This document shows, in pieces, positions 1 to 9,800 of a stretch of 64,000 bases of DNA (the stretch's first letter is position 1; the number at the start of each line of letters is the position of its first letter). Under the pieces are notes generated by a model that was given only the letters and a program-made list of their open reading frames with translations, was not told the origin of the DNA and did no database searches. This stretch comes from Bradyrhizobium oropedii (GTDB lineage: Bacteria; Pseudomonadota; Alphaproteobacteria; Rhizobiales; Xanthobacteraceae). A program made the translations under genes and the position numbers. Location of the stretch: assembly GCF_020889685.1 (NCBI RefSeq), contig NZ_JACMYO010000010.1, positions 1 to 64,000 on the forward strand, written 5' to 3'.

Positions 1-163
1 CGGGCTTGGCTGCTGGTGGCGGCTCGACCTTCGGCGGCGCTGCCGCGGCAGCCGCAGGCTTCTCGGCCGCAGCCGGCTTTGCCTCGTCGTCGGCAATGAT
101 GCGACGGATCGACGCCAGGATCTCCTCCATCGAGGGCTCTTGGACCTTCGCAGGTTGCGTCAT
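1..163 (-). CDS. popZ: Polar organizing protein PopZ (DUF2497), N-terminal fragment
   Basis: The gene starts at the ATG at 163 and runs off the left edge, so only about 54 residues are visible. They begin MTQPAKVQEPSMEEILASIR and continue RRIIADDE, the conserved N-terminal helix of the PopZ family, followed by the start of an Ala/Pro/Lys/Glu-rich disordered linker. In alphaproteobacteria PopZ self-assembles at the cell pole and anchors the ParB-origin complex and other polar proteins; the N-terminal helix binds client proteins. The order (isoaspartyl methyltransferase, TolC, PopZ, all minus strand) is one I recall from Rhizobiales. The oligomerising C-terminal helices lie outside the window, so completeness cannot be judged. 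Confidence 0.85.
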   Translation of the reverse strand, partial: MTQPAKVQEPSMEEILASIRRIIADDEAKPAAAEKPAAAAAAPPKVEPPPAAKP

Positions 164-514
164 CTCCGACTCCACATCGAAACTATTTTACATCAAGCCC
201 AAGAGGATTCGCCGGTTCCGATGATGCGGGCGGAGATTTTCATTGCTCCCGCCCGACTTGTCCCCAGATCAAGCCCGCCCGAGGCTTTGTGCAAGCTTCG
301 TGTCGCCCACTGCAGCGTGATCAGAGGTGGCGTCGCACCTTTCATCACGCTACGCCGGCGCGCCGCGAATCGCCTTGCTGCCCGACAAAACGGTATGTCA
401 GGCCAATTATCGATTGCAAGCAAACGCACCTGCTTGTGGTCCTGATTAACTCAGAACCACAAACATGGCGCGACAAGCGACGATGATGTGCAGGGTATTT
501 CGAAGCAAAGGCGT
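164..514. other. Intergenic region between tolC-like gene and popZ
   Basis: These 351 bases between the end of the TolC-family gene and the popZ start contain only short overlapping reading frames without a convincing ribosome site. The popZ promoter must lie here unless it is read from upstream. I see no repeat, hairpin terminator or RNA gene. Confidence 0.5.
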
Positions 515-1915
515 TTAGCGGCCGTCGGGCGTGCGCACGCCGGCCCAGTTGTCGCGCACCTGCTGGTAATGCACGCTCGGATCATAGACGTTGGTCGAAA
601 GGCCCATCACCTGCGGTGACAGCCGGCCGACCGCGCTCAGCACGTTGTAGGACGCAACGACGCGGTCGTGCTGCGCGGTGACCAGCGCATTGCGCGCGTT
701 GACCAGCGCCTGCTGCGCGTTCAACACGTCGAGCGTGGTGCGCTGGCCGGCCTTGGCTTCTTCGCGCACGCCGTTCAGCGCGATCTCGGACGCCGTCACC
801 TGCGCCTGTGCCGACGCCACCTGCGACTTGCCGGCGACCAGCTGGCCCCATGCGGTAACGACGTTGGCGCGGGCCTGATCGCGGGTCTGTTCCAGAACGA
901 GGCGCTGCTGCGCCAACGATTCCTTGGACTGCCGGATCAGCGAGTACTCCGTGCCCCCCTGATAGATCGGCACTGAGATCTGAACGTTGGCCGCCGCATT
1001 GAAGAGGCGGTTCACCGACAATTGCTGCTGGTAGCCTTCGGTCACCGTCGCCTGCAAACCAACCGTCGGAAGCAGCGCGCCCTCGGCAACCTTGGTCTGC
1101 AGGAAATTGACGTCGACGCCGAACATCGCGGAGGTGACGTTCGGATTCTGGGTCAGGCCAAGCTCGACGGCGGCCGCAAGCGTCGCCGGCAGGAAGCGGT
1201 CGACCGGCGCGCCGGGCGCAAGGTTCTGCGGTTCGTTGCCGATGATGCGGCGGAAATTCGATCGCGTCGTCGTCAGGTTCGATTCCGCGGTGAGCTGCTG
1301 GGTTCTGCCGGCTGCAAGCTGCGCCTCGGATTGCGCGACGTCGGTCCGCGTCACCTCGCCGACATTGAAGCGGTCCTGAGTCTGCTTCAGCGTCTGTTCC
1401 AGCACGCGCGTGTTGCTGCGCTGGACCTCGACGATCGCCGAGTCGCGCAGATAGTCCATGTAGATCGTGGCCGCGCTCAGGATGACGGTCTGCTCGAGCA
1501 CGCGCAGACCTTCGCGTGCCGACGAGACCTGGCTTTCGGCTGCGCGCACCTTGTGTGGGGTCTGCGCGTTGAACAGCGACTGGTTCACCGTCAGGCCGGC
1601 ACTGGCCGGATTCTGGGTGCCGTGGATCGAGTCCTTGATGCCCGTCGGCTGCTGATCGGAGTATTGATATCCGCCGGTTACCGTCAGCGAGGCCCTCGGA
1701 CGGTAGCCTGATAGCGCCTGCGGAACATTTTCGTCAGTCGCGCGCACCAGCGCGCGTTGCGCGTTCAGCTGAGGATTGTTTTGGTAGGACCGCACCAGCG
1801 CGGCCTCGATAGTATCGGCGAGCGCGGGCACGGGCCCCAGTTCAGCCAACAGAAGGACGGCAGTCGCAGCCGCGGTGACAACCTTCACCCCACGCATCCC
1901 CGGTAATCCAATCAT
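515..1915 (-). CDS. tolC: TolC-family outer-membrane efflux/type I secretion channel
   Basis: This is a 466-residue protein with a cleavable signal peptide (hydrophobic TAAATAVLLLAELG, cleavage near ALA/DT) and two outer-membrane efflux (OEP) repeats. The repeats show as long amphipathic Ala/Gln-rich helices with recurring patterns such as TRTDVAQSEAQLAAGRTQQ and GQRTTLDVLNAQQALVNARN. TolC-family trimers form the outer-membrane duct for RND/MFS pumps or type I secretion. No inner-membrane pump gene adjoins it, so its partner is unknown. I chose the ATG at 1915; a GTG at 1936 and an ATG at 1897 are alternatives. It has no lipobox, unlike the second outer-membrane factor at 14601-16097. Confidence 0.88.
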   Translation of the reverse strand: MIGLPGMRGVKVVTAAATAVLLLAELGPVPALADTIEAALVRSYQNNPQLNAQRALVRATDENVPQALSGYRPRASLTVTGGYQYSDQQPTGIKDSIHGTQNPASAGLTVNQSLFNAQTPHKVRAAESQVSSAREGLRVLEQTVILSAATIYMDYLRDSAIVEVQRSNTRVLEQTLKQTQDRFNVGEVTRTDVAQSEAQLAAGRTQQLTAESNLTTTRSNFRRIIGNEPQNLAPGAPVDRFLPATLAAAVELGLTQNPNVTSAMFGVDVNFLQTKVAEGALLPTVGLQATVTEGYQQQLSVNRLFNAAANVQISVPIYQGGTEYSLIRQSKESLAQQRLVLEQTRDQARANVVTAWGQLVAGKSQVASAQAQVTASEIALNGVREEAKAGQRTTLDVLNAQQALVNARNALVTAQHDRVVASYNVLSAVGRLSPQVMGLSTNVYDPSVHYQQVRDNWAGVRTPDGR

Positions 1916-2112
1916 TGTAGTCGCCGTCTCCCACACGCAAGTCAGTCCGGCGGTCGCTTCAGACGAAGTGAGTCCCGCCTCACCTTAGTCCGCAGCTAAG
2001 GGCAACGGAACTACCCCGCAACGGAACACGGTGGAAACTCTTCACATGGGGCAAACGGGCCACACTTCTGATTCAGAACGGGATTTTTTCAGCTAGCGCA
2101 GCGCGGTAGCGG

Positions 2113-2778
2113 TCAGAAGACGAAGGCGGGAAGCTGCTCGAACCCGGGCAGCACGGGGGCGGTGGCGTCGAACAGCTCGCGATGTCCGAAATCCCCGTGG
2201 GAGTGAGTAACGAGGGTGGCGCGTGGCGGCGGCGTCAGGCCGAACACCCCGACCAGCCGGCCCCCCTCCTTGAGCTGGCCAAACAGCCCGGTCGGAACAA
2301 CGGCGGTCGCACCGTTGAGAACAATGACGTCAAACGGCGCACCCGCGGCATCGCCGTCGGCGGCCGCTGCGGTCTTGACGGTCACATTCTGGACTCCGAG
2401 TTGGGCCAACGCGGTGGTCGCTTTTGCGGCAAGCGCCGGATCGCCCTCGGTTGCGCTGACCTCTGCGGCAAAGCGCGCCACGATGGCGGCGGCGTAGCCG
2501 GTTGCGCAGCCGACCACCAGCACACGATCGGTGGCCTTGATCTCGGCGGCCTGCAGCATCCTGGCAAGCAGCGCCGGCGTAATCAGGTAGCGCCGCACCG
2601 CGCCGCCCTCGGTCACATCGAGATCGAGATCCAGATAGGCAAGCGCCTGCTTGCTGGCCGGCACGAATACCTCGCGCGGCACGGTCAGCATGGCATCGAG
2701 AATACGATCATCGGTCACGTCGCTCGGACGCACCTGACCATCGACCATGTACTGGCGCGCGGTCGAAAAACCGGTCAT
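2113..2778 (-). CDS. pcm: Protein-L-isoaspartate O-methyltransferase-like protein
   Basis: This 221-residue Rossmann methyltransferase begins MTGFSTARQYMVDGQVRPSD and has the AdoMet-binding motif VLVVGCATGYAAAIVARF, followed by the acidic ribose-binding position in VSATEGDP. Family members methylate isoaspartyl residues in damaged proteins. The catalytic pre-loop of classical enzymes (QTISQP type) is replaced by RYLITPALLARM, so activity on isoaspartate is uncertain even though the fold assignment is firm. The ATG at 2778 is chosen over an upstream in-frame start because family similarity begins there. The tolC-like gene follows on the same strand after about 200 bases. Confidence 0.8.
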   Translation of the reverse strand: MTGFSTARQYMVDGQVRPSDVTDDRILDAMLTVPREVFVPASKQALAYLDLDLDVTEGGAVRRYLITPALLARMLQAAEIKATDRVLVVGCATGYAAAIVARFAAEVSATEGDPALAAKATTALAQLGVQNVTVKTAAAADGDAAGAPFDVIVLNGATAVVPTGLFGQLKEGGRLVGVFGLTPPPRATLVTHSHGDFGHRELFDATAPVLPGFEQLPAFVF

Positions 2779-2912
2779 TGGCGGGACCCTGCAAGTCGCG
2801 GCATTGCCGCTGGAGAAGCTAGAACAGGGCCATCTTTTGGAACAAGCTCCGCCAAAACGCAACACGCGTCGACGCGCAAAGAATGCTCCCGGAACGCGCT
2901 TCGCCGTGCAGC

Positions 2913-3092
2913 CTATTCGATCGTGACGGCAAGCCGGCCGATCAGGCGGGCTACTTCGTCGAGATGCTCGGAATCATGTTCCTCGACTGCTTTTGCGAGC
3001 AGGCGAACGCACTCATCATCACTGATGTCCGGGGCATCGTTCGGAACCAGTGTCGGCTGCGGCATCGACAGGTCGATCAGGTTAATCGCCAT
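2913..3092 (-). CDS. Small hypothetical acidic protein (59 aa)
   Basis: This small protein of unknown function begins MAINLIDLSMPQPTLV and has a helical, acidic C-terminal half (DISDDECVRLLAKAVEEHDS). A strong ribosome binding site (GAGAGG) sits a few bases before the ATG at 3092, which is the main support for calling it real. An in-frame GTG at 3101 overlaps that site and is less likely to be the start. I see no membrane segment or known motif. Confidence 0.5.
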   Translation of the reverse strand: MAINLIDLSMPQPTLVPNDAPDISDDECVRLLAKAVEEHDSEHLDEVARLIGRLAVTIE

Positions 3093-3224
3093 CAAAATCA
3101 CCTCTCAAGACCCGGCGAGACGAAGTGTCGACGGCTATTGAGTCGATTTGACGACGATTTTTGTCTGTCTGCGGCGAGCCACAGGCTTGTGATCTGGTGA
3201 TGGATGTTGATGGGGCCAGCAAGC

Positions 3225-3299
3225 TGGCTCCCCGGGCTGGATTCGAACCAGCGACCATTCGATTAACAGTCGAATGCTCTACCGCTGAGCTACCGAGGA
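3225..3299 (-). tRNA. tRNA-Asn (anticodon GUU)
   Basis: A complete cloverleaf reads on the minus strand. The acceptor TCCTCGG pairs with CCGGGGA with one G-U, the D arm contains AGCTCAGCGGTAGAGC, the anticodon loop CTGTTAA gives GUU, the T arm is GCTGGTTCGAATCCAGC, and CCA is encoded. GUU decodes asparagine. Confidence 0.96.
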
Positions 3300-3553
3300 A
3301 TAGGCGAACAAAACGTTCGCGAGCCGGCAGCGTATAACAAAGCCTTTCGGCCTTGCAAAGAACCAAATGGGCCTCCGGCGAAACTTTAGCGCGGGACGGT
3401 AACCCCCTGCGGTGCAAGGGTTTGCCGGCGTCCCGGGAGATGCAGGCCTGTCCCGGCTGTCCCAGCATTGGCACCGCCGGCGCCCGGATGGACCCAACGG
3501 CGCGGCATTGGAGCCGCACCGTGATTCCCCAAGGGCACCACCCGCTCCCGACA

Positions 3554-3922
3554 TCATTCCGCGGTGAACGAGGTGGTCTTGGTGCCGGGGTCGTAGCGCA
3601 GCCGCAGAACGTTCAGCTTGCAGAGGTTGACGTTCTTCCACAGCACCGACTCGTCGTAGTTCGCCCAGTCGACCTTGATGTTCCAGACGCAGCCTTCGTC
3701 GTCGTTGCCGAATTCGACATAGGCGGTGTCCTGATTCTTCAGCGTGCCCTCAAGCTCGTTCTCCCATTCGTCGAGGCCGTCGTCGGGCCCGTTGAAGCCG
3801 AGAAACTTGATGGCGTATCCGGTCTCGTTGACCACAGAGACGTTGCGGTTATCGGCGGCGGACGCGGGCACCGCGATCAGCGCCAAACCCATGACGAGCA
3901 GTGCCGGCAAAATAAACTTCAT
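3554..3922 (-). CDS. Small exported protein of unknown function (122 aa)
   Basis: The protein has a clear Sec signal peptide (MKFILPALLVMGLALIAVPA, cleavage after SAA or ASA) and a mature part of about 100 residues rich in Asp, Glu, Trp and Tyr, with two cysteines (GCVWNIKV and NLCKLNV) that could form a disulfide. The beta-rich look and the phrase VVNETGYAIKFL resemble small periplasmic proteins of rhizobia, but I do not recognise a named family. The ATG at 3922 is chosen because the signal peptide starts there. It appears monocistronic. Confidence 0.7.
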   Translation of the reverse strand: MKFILPALLVMGLALIAVPASAADNRNVSVVNETGYAIKFLGFNGPDDGLDEWENELEGTLKNQDTAYVEFGNDDEGCVWNIKVDWANYDESVLWKNVNLCKLNVLRLRYDPGTKTTSFTAE

Positions 3923-4056
3923 TGAAATTCTCCTGGCGGTCGGCCGCACATCGGCGTGCGGCGCCACTTCCTTAGCGACGGTGCCTTACGAGTACAAATC
4001 GTGCACAAAATGCGAAGCGCGTGCCCCGCCCCGTTCCGATTGAACCGGAGAACGCG

Positions 4057-4542
4057 CTATCGCGCGGCGATGGCGACGATGAACAGCGTGGTCGCCGCAA
4101 GCGAGGCGATGGTCCGGACGTGGTTCCAGATGGTCCAGTCGGTCAGATAGCGCGCCCAGACCGGCGCAGCCGCAGCGCTCGCGGGATCGACCGCCGCAAG
4201 CTGATCGTTCAGCGGCACGTTGAAGACAACAGTGACGATGAACATGCCGACCACATAGAGGACGCCGCCGCAAATCATCGCAATTGCACCCGGCTCCTGC
4301 CAGCGCAGCGCGCCGAGCACCACCAGCGCCGCGCAGGACAGCGTGGTGCCGAGGAAGACCGGCATGAACAGCGAGCGCACGATGTCGACACTGATCGCGT
4401 TCATCGCCGAGATGCCGGCGGCCTGATCGATCCGGCCGAGCGCGGTCATGACGAAAGCCGAGAACGCGAAATAAAGCCCGGCAAGCAGGCCGCAGCCGAG
4501 TGCAGAAAACCACAGCAAGCCCGAGGTCAGGACACTGCGCAT
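4057..4542 (-). CDS. DUF1772 family integral membrane protein (anthrone oxygenase-like)
   Basis: This 161-residue protein has four predicted membrane helices (around 9-34, 58-82, 88-110 and 141-160) and the DUF1772 features: an N-terminal GLYFAFSAFVM segment, a central FMPVFLGTT, and a late DWTIWNHVRTIASL. A few family members are anthrone oxygenases in polyketide pathways; most bacterial ones have no known role. It is divergent from the TetR regulator at 4635, with about 90 bases between start codons, the usual layout for a target repressed by the neighbouring TetR protein. That regulatory link is inference. Confidence 0.75.
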   Translation of the reverse strand: MRSVLTSGLLWFSALGCGLLAGLYFAFSAFVMTALGRIDQAAGISAMNAISVDIVRSLFMPVFLGTTLSCAALVVLGALRWQEPGAIAMICGGVLYVVGMFIVTVVFNVPLNDQLAAVDPASAAAAPVWARYLTDWTIWNHVRTIASLAATTLFIVAIAAR

Positions 4543-4568
4543 CGCTCCACCTCAAAATGCGAGAGGTA

Positions 4569-4602
4569 CTCGTATTTGTGAAATGTGATAAACTCTCGTA
4601 TT
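4569..4602. promoter_or_regulatory. Putative TetR operator: repeated CTCGTATT in divergent promoter
   Basis: The octamer CTCGTATT occurs twice in direct orientation (4569-4576 and 4595-4602) in the short region between the DUF1772 gene and the tetR gene, 26 bases apart start to start. The position suggests operator half-sites or overlapping promoters controlled by the adjacent TetR protein. Confidence 0.35.
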
Positions 4603-4634
4603 AGAAACGTCAACCCCGTTTGTGGAGGACAGAG

Positions 4635-5282
4635 ATGGCGAGACGAAAGGCCGCGCCTGCGGCGGAAGCTCCCCTGCCCGGGCTGGCGCGGCTTGCCCCG
4701 ACGCAGCAGCGCAGCCGCGAGCGTTTCGAGCGCATCCTCGCCTGCGCGACCGAGATCATGGCGGAAAAGGGCAGCGAGGCCTTCCGCATGAGCGACATCG
4801 TCGAACGCAGCGGTGTCGCATTCGGCTCGCTCTATCAATATTTCCCGGACAAGGCCGCCATCATTGGCACGCTGGCGGAACGGCACAATGCCGTCGGGCG
4901 CGATTGCGTCAGGCGCGATCTGGCAAGTGTTGCGGCCGCGCGCGACCTGCACCCGGCGCTCTGCCGGATCGTCGACAGCTACTACGAGATGTTCATGCGC
5001 GAGCCTGTCATGCGCGACATCTGGCAGGCAACGCAGGCCGACCGCGCCCTGCAAAAGCTCGATGCTGACGACATGGCCGTGCTCTCAGCCCTGTTGTCCG
5101 ACACGGTCAAGCGGGTTGTGCCCAACATGCCGGCCGCCACCCTCGCCACGCTCTCGGGATTGACGATGACGCTGATCGCGGCTGCCGTCCGTCACGCGAT
5201 CACCTTGCCACCGACGAAGGCGCGGCAGGTGCTGACCCAATTCAAGGCCATGTTGCCGGACGACCTCGCCAGGCTGGCATGA
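4635..5282 (+). CDS. TetR/AcrR family transcriptional regulator
   Basis: The 215-residue protein has a TetR-type helix-turn-helix at about residues 23-72: TQQRSRERFERILACATEIM, then the recognition region MSDIVERSGVAFGSLYQYFP followed by DKAAI. The ligand-binding half is alpha-helical and not diagnostic. The ATG at 4635 follows a GGAGGA ribosome site with proper spacing, preferred to the TTG at 4620. It probably represses itself and the divergent DUF1772 gene. Confidence 0.88.
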   Translation: MARRKAAPAAEAPLPGLARLAPTQQRSRERFERILACATEIMAEKGSEAFRMSDIVERSGVAFGSLYQYFPDKAAIIGTLAERHNAVGRDCVRRDLASVAAARDLHPALCRIVDSYYEMFMREPVMRDIWQATQADRALQKLDADDMAVLSALLSDTVKRVVPNMPAATLATLSGLTMTLIAAAVRHAITLPPTKARQVLTQFKAMLPDDLARLA

Positions 5283-5725
5283 TCGCGGTCGCGAAGGCGC
5301 GTCGGGAATTTCCGCTGCGCAGAGGCGATAGACAGCTGGCGTAGACGACCTACGCCGTCTTGGGAGTTGCCCACGGCGCCCAGCGCTGTCCTGCTGGCGA
5401 ACCATGTCAGCAAGAGCCGAGGATCGATGCGAGATGCGACTGGCGACGGTTCTGCAATGCTCGCCTTCATTGTCACGTCTCCCTAAAATTCCTGCGATAT
5501 TTGACGGCTATGAATATTGCCGGGAATTCCGGGAAGAGTTTTTCGAAACATGTGATTTGTCTCACACGAGGTGCGGCCATGCCGACCTAGGTTCCCCAAG
5601 GGGTCATCAGTCATTTATTAACCAAAGCGGGCGCCATCGTTCTTTTCATAAAATTCGAACGAATCGCTCAATCCCGACCGAAGACAGTTTTGCGACCATG
5701 GCGCTCTCGAACCTCGGAGAGCGCG
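5283..5725. other. Intergenic region, no clear content
   Basis: These 443 bases between tetR and the small gene at 5726 hold only short frames without coding character. A 14-base perfect palindrome (CCGGGAATTCCGGG, near 5519-5532) lies in an AT-richer part and may be a protein-binding site, but I can assign nothing. Confidence 0.4.
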
Positions 5726-5908
5726 ATGAGCGAAGTCGAATTTGATCTGCTGCTTGACGCCGTGCGAACGGCGATCGCGCCTATTGCTCAGGAGGATTTC
5801 GTGGCCCAGCCCTCGCCCCGCATTCAGCCGCCACCGCGCGCTGCCAATGACAACCAGGCGCCGTGGCCGCTGATTCCGTTTCCTGAAGGTTGGTACGCCG
5901 CGAGCTGA
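5726..5908 (+). CDS. Small hypothetical protein (60 aa)
   Basis: A short frame begins MSEVEFDLLLDAVRTAIAPI, followed by a Pro-rich middle and a RAANDNQAPWPLIPFPEGW end. The ANDNQ word is one I recall from small proteins of Bradyrhizobium and relatives. A GGAGAG sequence lies just before the ATG. No function is suggested. Confidence 0.42.
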   Translation: MSEVEFDLLLDAVRTAIAPIAQEDFVAQPSPRIQPPPRAANDNQAPWPLIPFPEGWYAAS

Positions 5909-5953
5909 TGCGGCTTCTCATTTGTTGGCTGCAAGCCATTGATGAGATGAGTG

Positions 5954-6027
5954 GAGGCCACGACCAGAATTGAACTGGTGTACACGGTTTTGCAGACCGT
6001 TGCGTAACCACTCCGCCACGTGGCCCC
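5954..6027 (-). tRNA. tRNA-Cys (anticodon GCA)
   Basis: The minus strand folds as a cloverleaf. The acceptor GGGGCCA pairs with TGGCCTC (one G-U), the D arm is GTGGCGGAGTGGTTACGC, the anticodon loop CTGCAAA gives GCA, and the T arm is CCAGTTCAATTCTGG. GCA decodes cysteine. CCA does not appear to be encoded. Confidence 0.93.
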
Positions 6028-6079
6028 TTGCGGCGGACTTCATATACGCCCTCTCTTCGATAGGCAACCAATCGCGCAA

Positions 6080-6805
6080 CTAACGCCGACGCCTCCGGAA
6101 GTCCCGCTTTTTGGGTTTTGGCGCCAATTCCGGCATTTTGGCCTGCACTTCGCTGAATCTCGCCAGCATCCGGTCGAAACTATCGGTTAAGGTTGCGGCA
6201 ATATCCGGCCGCTTCTGCAGCCCGGCCAGCAGGATCGCGGCCGCCTCGATGGTCGACAGACCGTCGCGCCTCGGTTCCCGGCGCAGCTTGCCGTAGCGCG
6301 AGGGCCGCTTCGGTCCGAGAATCACCCGCTGGCACTTCAGCATCCAGGCATTGCGCCACCACAGCGCCTTGGCCTGGCTCCAGGTGCCGTCGAGCAGGAC
6401 GATGCCCTCGATGTCGGAGAGGATCGCCCGCTGATGCGGCTCGAGCTCGCCCTTACGGTTGATCGCGACGATCTCGGCATCGGTATCGAGGTCTTCGACC
6501 TTGGCCGAGCCGAGATAGAGCACCGCCCAGCGTGACGGATCCGGCACCGGCCGGCCGAGCGCCTTGGCGAGGCTCGGCCAGGACAGCCCGATCCGGACCA
6601 CGGCGTTCTCGAAATGCCGCGCCAGCAGCCGCGCGGTGCCGAGCGCCCTGTCCTGCTCCTGCGGATGGATCAGGATCAGGAGCTGGATGCGGCTTTCAAT
6701 GGGCGTGACGCTGTCGCAGATGCACAACGGCAGCGGCTTGCCGCAATGCGGGCAATCCTCGATCTCGTCGGCAATATCTGGCTTTGCTTCGGTCGGGTCG
6801 GACAT
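6080..6805 (-). CDS. DTW domain tRNA-uridine aminocarboxypropyltransferase
   Basis: This 241-residue protein has the DTW/TDD fold seen in TapT/YfiP: an N-terminal zinc knuckle CPHCGKPLPLCIC, the segment LILIHPQEQDRALGTARLL, and the signature LLDGTWSQAKAL that names the family. Members transfer the 3-amino-3-carboxypropyl group of AdoMet to a uridine of tRNA (acp3U47 in E. coli). The tail is strongly basic (KPKKRDFRRRRR), fitting RNA binding. The start at 6805 is chosen over 6841 because the upstream residues look non-conserved. It lies 37 bases after the RND pump gene and may be read with that operon, though a functional link is unlikely. Confidence 0.87.
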   Translation of the reverse strand: MSDPTEAKPDIADEIEDCPHCGKPLPLCICDSVTPIESRIQLLILIHPQEQDRALGTARLLARHFENAVVRIGLSWPSLAKALGRPVPDPSRWAVLYLGSAKVEDLDTDAEIVAINRKGELEPHQRAILSDIEGIVLLDGTWSQAKALWWRNAWMLKCQRVILGPKRPSRYGKLRREPRRDGLSTIEAAAILLAGLQKRPDIAATLTDSFDRMLARFSEVQAKMPELAPKPKKRDFRRRRR

Positions 6806-6842
6806 CGCTTCGCTATACGCGCGCGGAGCCGTACAATTCAAC

Positions 6843-9800
6843 CTATTCCGCCGGCGCGTACACGCCTGAAGGCTCGCGGCGCCGGCGCAGTCGGTCGATC
6901 AGCAGATAGATCACCGGCGTGGTGTAGAGCGTCAGGACCTGCGACACGAACAGGCCACCGATGATGGTGATGCCGAGCGGCCGGCGCAGCTCGGTGCCCG
7001 GGCCGGTCGCGATCACCAGCGGAATGCCGGCGAACAGCGCGGCCATGGTCGTCATCAGGATCGGGCGGAAACGGGCCCGGCAGGCCTCGAAGATTGCATC
7101 CCGTGACGACAGCCCCTGATGCCGCTCGGCCTCGAGCGCGAAGTCGACCATCATGATGCCGTTCTTCTTGACGATGCCGATCAAGAGGATGATGCCGACG
7201 AAGGCGATCACCGTCAGCGGCGTGTTGGTCACCTGGAGCGCCAGCAAGGCGCCGAGGCCGGCCGACGGCAGTGTCGAGATGATGGTGATCGGATGCGCCA
7301 GGCTCTCATAGAGCACCCCCAGCACGATATACATCGCGATCAGCGCGCCGAGGATCAGCAGCGGCTGCCGCCCGCTGGTCTTGTTGAAATCGCCGGCATT
7401 GCCGTCGAAGCTGCCGCGAATGCCTTCGGGCATATGCAGCTCGTTGACCGCCTGCTGGATGTTCGTCGTCGCCACCTCCAGCGGCACGTCCGGCAGCAGG
7501 TTGAACGACACCGTTGTCGAGGGGAAGCCGCCGGAGTGATAGACCGCGAGCGCCGACAGGCCGCGCTGGGTGTGCACGAGCGCCGATAGCGGCACCTGCA
7601 CGTCATTGGCGCCGGCGACATAGATGCGCTCGAGGTTCGACGGATCACTCTGGAATTTCGGATCGATCTCGAGCACCACGACGTACTGGTTACGCTGGGT
7701 GTAGATGTACGAGATCTGCCGCTGCGAGAATGCGTTGTTGAGCGCGTTGTCGATGTCCTGGACGCGGACGCCGAGGCTGGAGGCGATCTTGCGGTCGATC
7801 ACCAGGTTGAGCTGCAGACCGCCGGGATCGCGATCGGACGAGACATCCGTGATGCCCTCCACCGTCTCCATGCGCTTGGCGACCAGCGGTGCCCATTTCT
7901 GCAACAGATCGAGATCGGTCGAAGAGAGCGTGTACTGGTAGTCGGAATCGCTCTGCCGGCCGCCGGTGCGGATGTCCTGGGCAGCGAACATGAACAGCCG
8001 AATGCCCGGCACCATGAACAAATTGCGGCGCAGCCGGTCGATCACCTGTGCGGTCGACATGCCTCCCCGCTCCTCCGGCGGTTTCAGGCTGATGAACATG
8101 GTGCCGCGGTTGGAGGTGGCGCCGCCCGGGCCGCCGCCGGAGCCGACCGACGAGCCGATGCCGGCGACCGCCGGATCGGCCATCACGATGTCGGCGAGCC
8201 GCTGCTGCAACTGGAGCATCGCCTGGAACGAGATATCCGCCGACGCCCGGGTCGAGCCGATCACAAAACCGCTGTCGTCGGTCGGGAAGTAGCCCTTCGG
8301 CGTCTTGTAGTAGAGCACCACCGTCAGCGCGACGGTTGCGGTGAACACCACCATCGTCAGCCAGGGGTATCCGAGCACACTCCGCAAGGTCGACGCATAG
8401 AACGCCACGACCCGCGACAGCGCGCCCTCGATGGCACGGTCGTACCAGGTGGCATGGTCCGAGGTCGCCTCCTTGATGTAGTGCGCGCAGATCATCGGTG
8501 TGATCGTCACCGACACCAGCGTCGACACGATGATGGCAAAGGTCAGGGTCAGCGAGAATTCGCGCAACAACCGGCCGACGATCCCGTCCATGAAGATCAG
8601 CGGCGTGAAGGCCGCGATCAACGACAGCGAGATCGACAGCACCGTGAAGCCGATCTGCTTGGCGCCCTCGACCGCGGCCGGATACGGCGCCATGCCCTGC
8701 TCGAGATTGCGGTACATGTTCTCGATCATCACGATGGCATCGTCGACCACGAAGCCGACCGAGATCGCGAGCGCCATCAGCGACAGATTGTCGATCGAGA
8801 AGCCGGCGAGCCACATCCCGGCGCAGGTGCCGGCCAGCGCCAGCGGTACCGAGACGCCGGCGGCGATCGTCGGCACGATCCGGCGCAGGAACACGAACAC
8901 CACGACCATGACAAGCATGGCGGTCGCCAGCAGCGTGAACTGCATGTCCTGGACGCTGGCGCGGATCGTTCCGGTGCGATCGACCAGCGTCGAGATTTCG
9001 ACGCCGGCCGGGATCCACTTCTTCAGTTCCGGCAGCATCCTGCGGACGCTGTCGACGGTCTCGATGACGTTGGCGTCACCCTGCTTGGTGATCTGGATCA
9101 GCACTGCCGGCTGCTTGTTGAACCAGGCGATCGAGCGCGAGTTGCGGACGGAATCCTCGACCTCGGCGACGTCGGAGAGGCGGACGAAATTGCCGTTCGA
9201 GCTCTTGATGAGGATGTCGCGGAACTCGGCCGCGGTCCGCATCTGCTTGTTGATCGAGAGCGTCTCGGCCAGCCGGTCGCCATTGAAGATGCCGACCGGG
9301 CCCAGCGGATTGGCGCTAATGATGGCGAGCCGGACGTCATCGGTCGCGATCCCGGCATTGGCCAGCGACACCGGATTGAGCGCGATGCGTACCGCCGGCT
9401 GGTCGGCACCGCTGACGGTGACCTCTCCGACGCCAGGCACTTGCGAGATGCGCTGCGCCAGCACGGTGTCGGCAACATCGTACATCGCGCTGGTCGAGAT
9501 CGTCTTCGAGGTCAGCGCCAGCACGAACACGGGTGCCGCGGCCGGGTTGGTCTTGCGGAATTTGGGCAGCGACGGCAGGTCGCTCGGCAGGTCGGCGAGC
9601 GAGGCATTGATCGCGGCCTGCACGTCGCGCGCGGCGCGGTCGATGTTGCGGCCGATCGAGAACTGCACCTGAATGCTTGTCATGCCGAGCGAGCTCGTCG
9701 AGGTGATCTGGTCGACGCCCGAGATAGTGCCGAGCTTGCGCTCCAGCGGCGCGGCGACGGTCGAGGCCATCACCGACGGATCGGCGCCGGGACGGGATGC

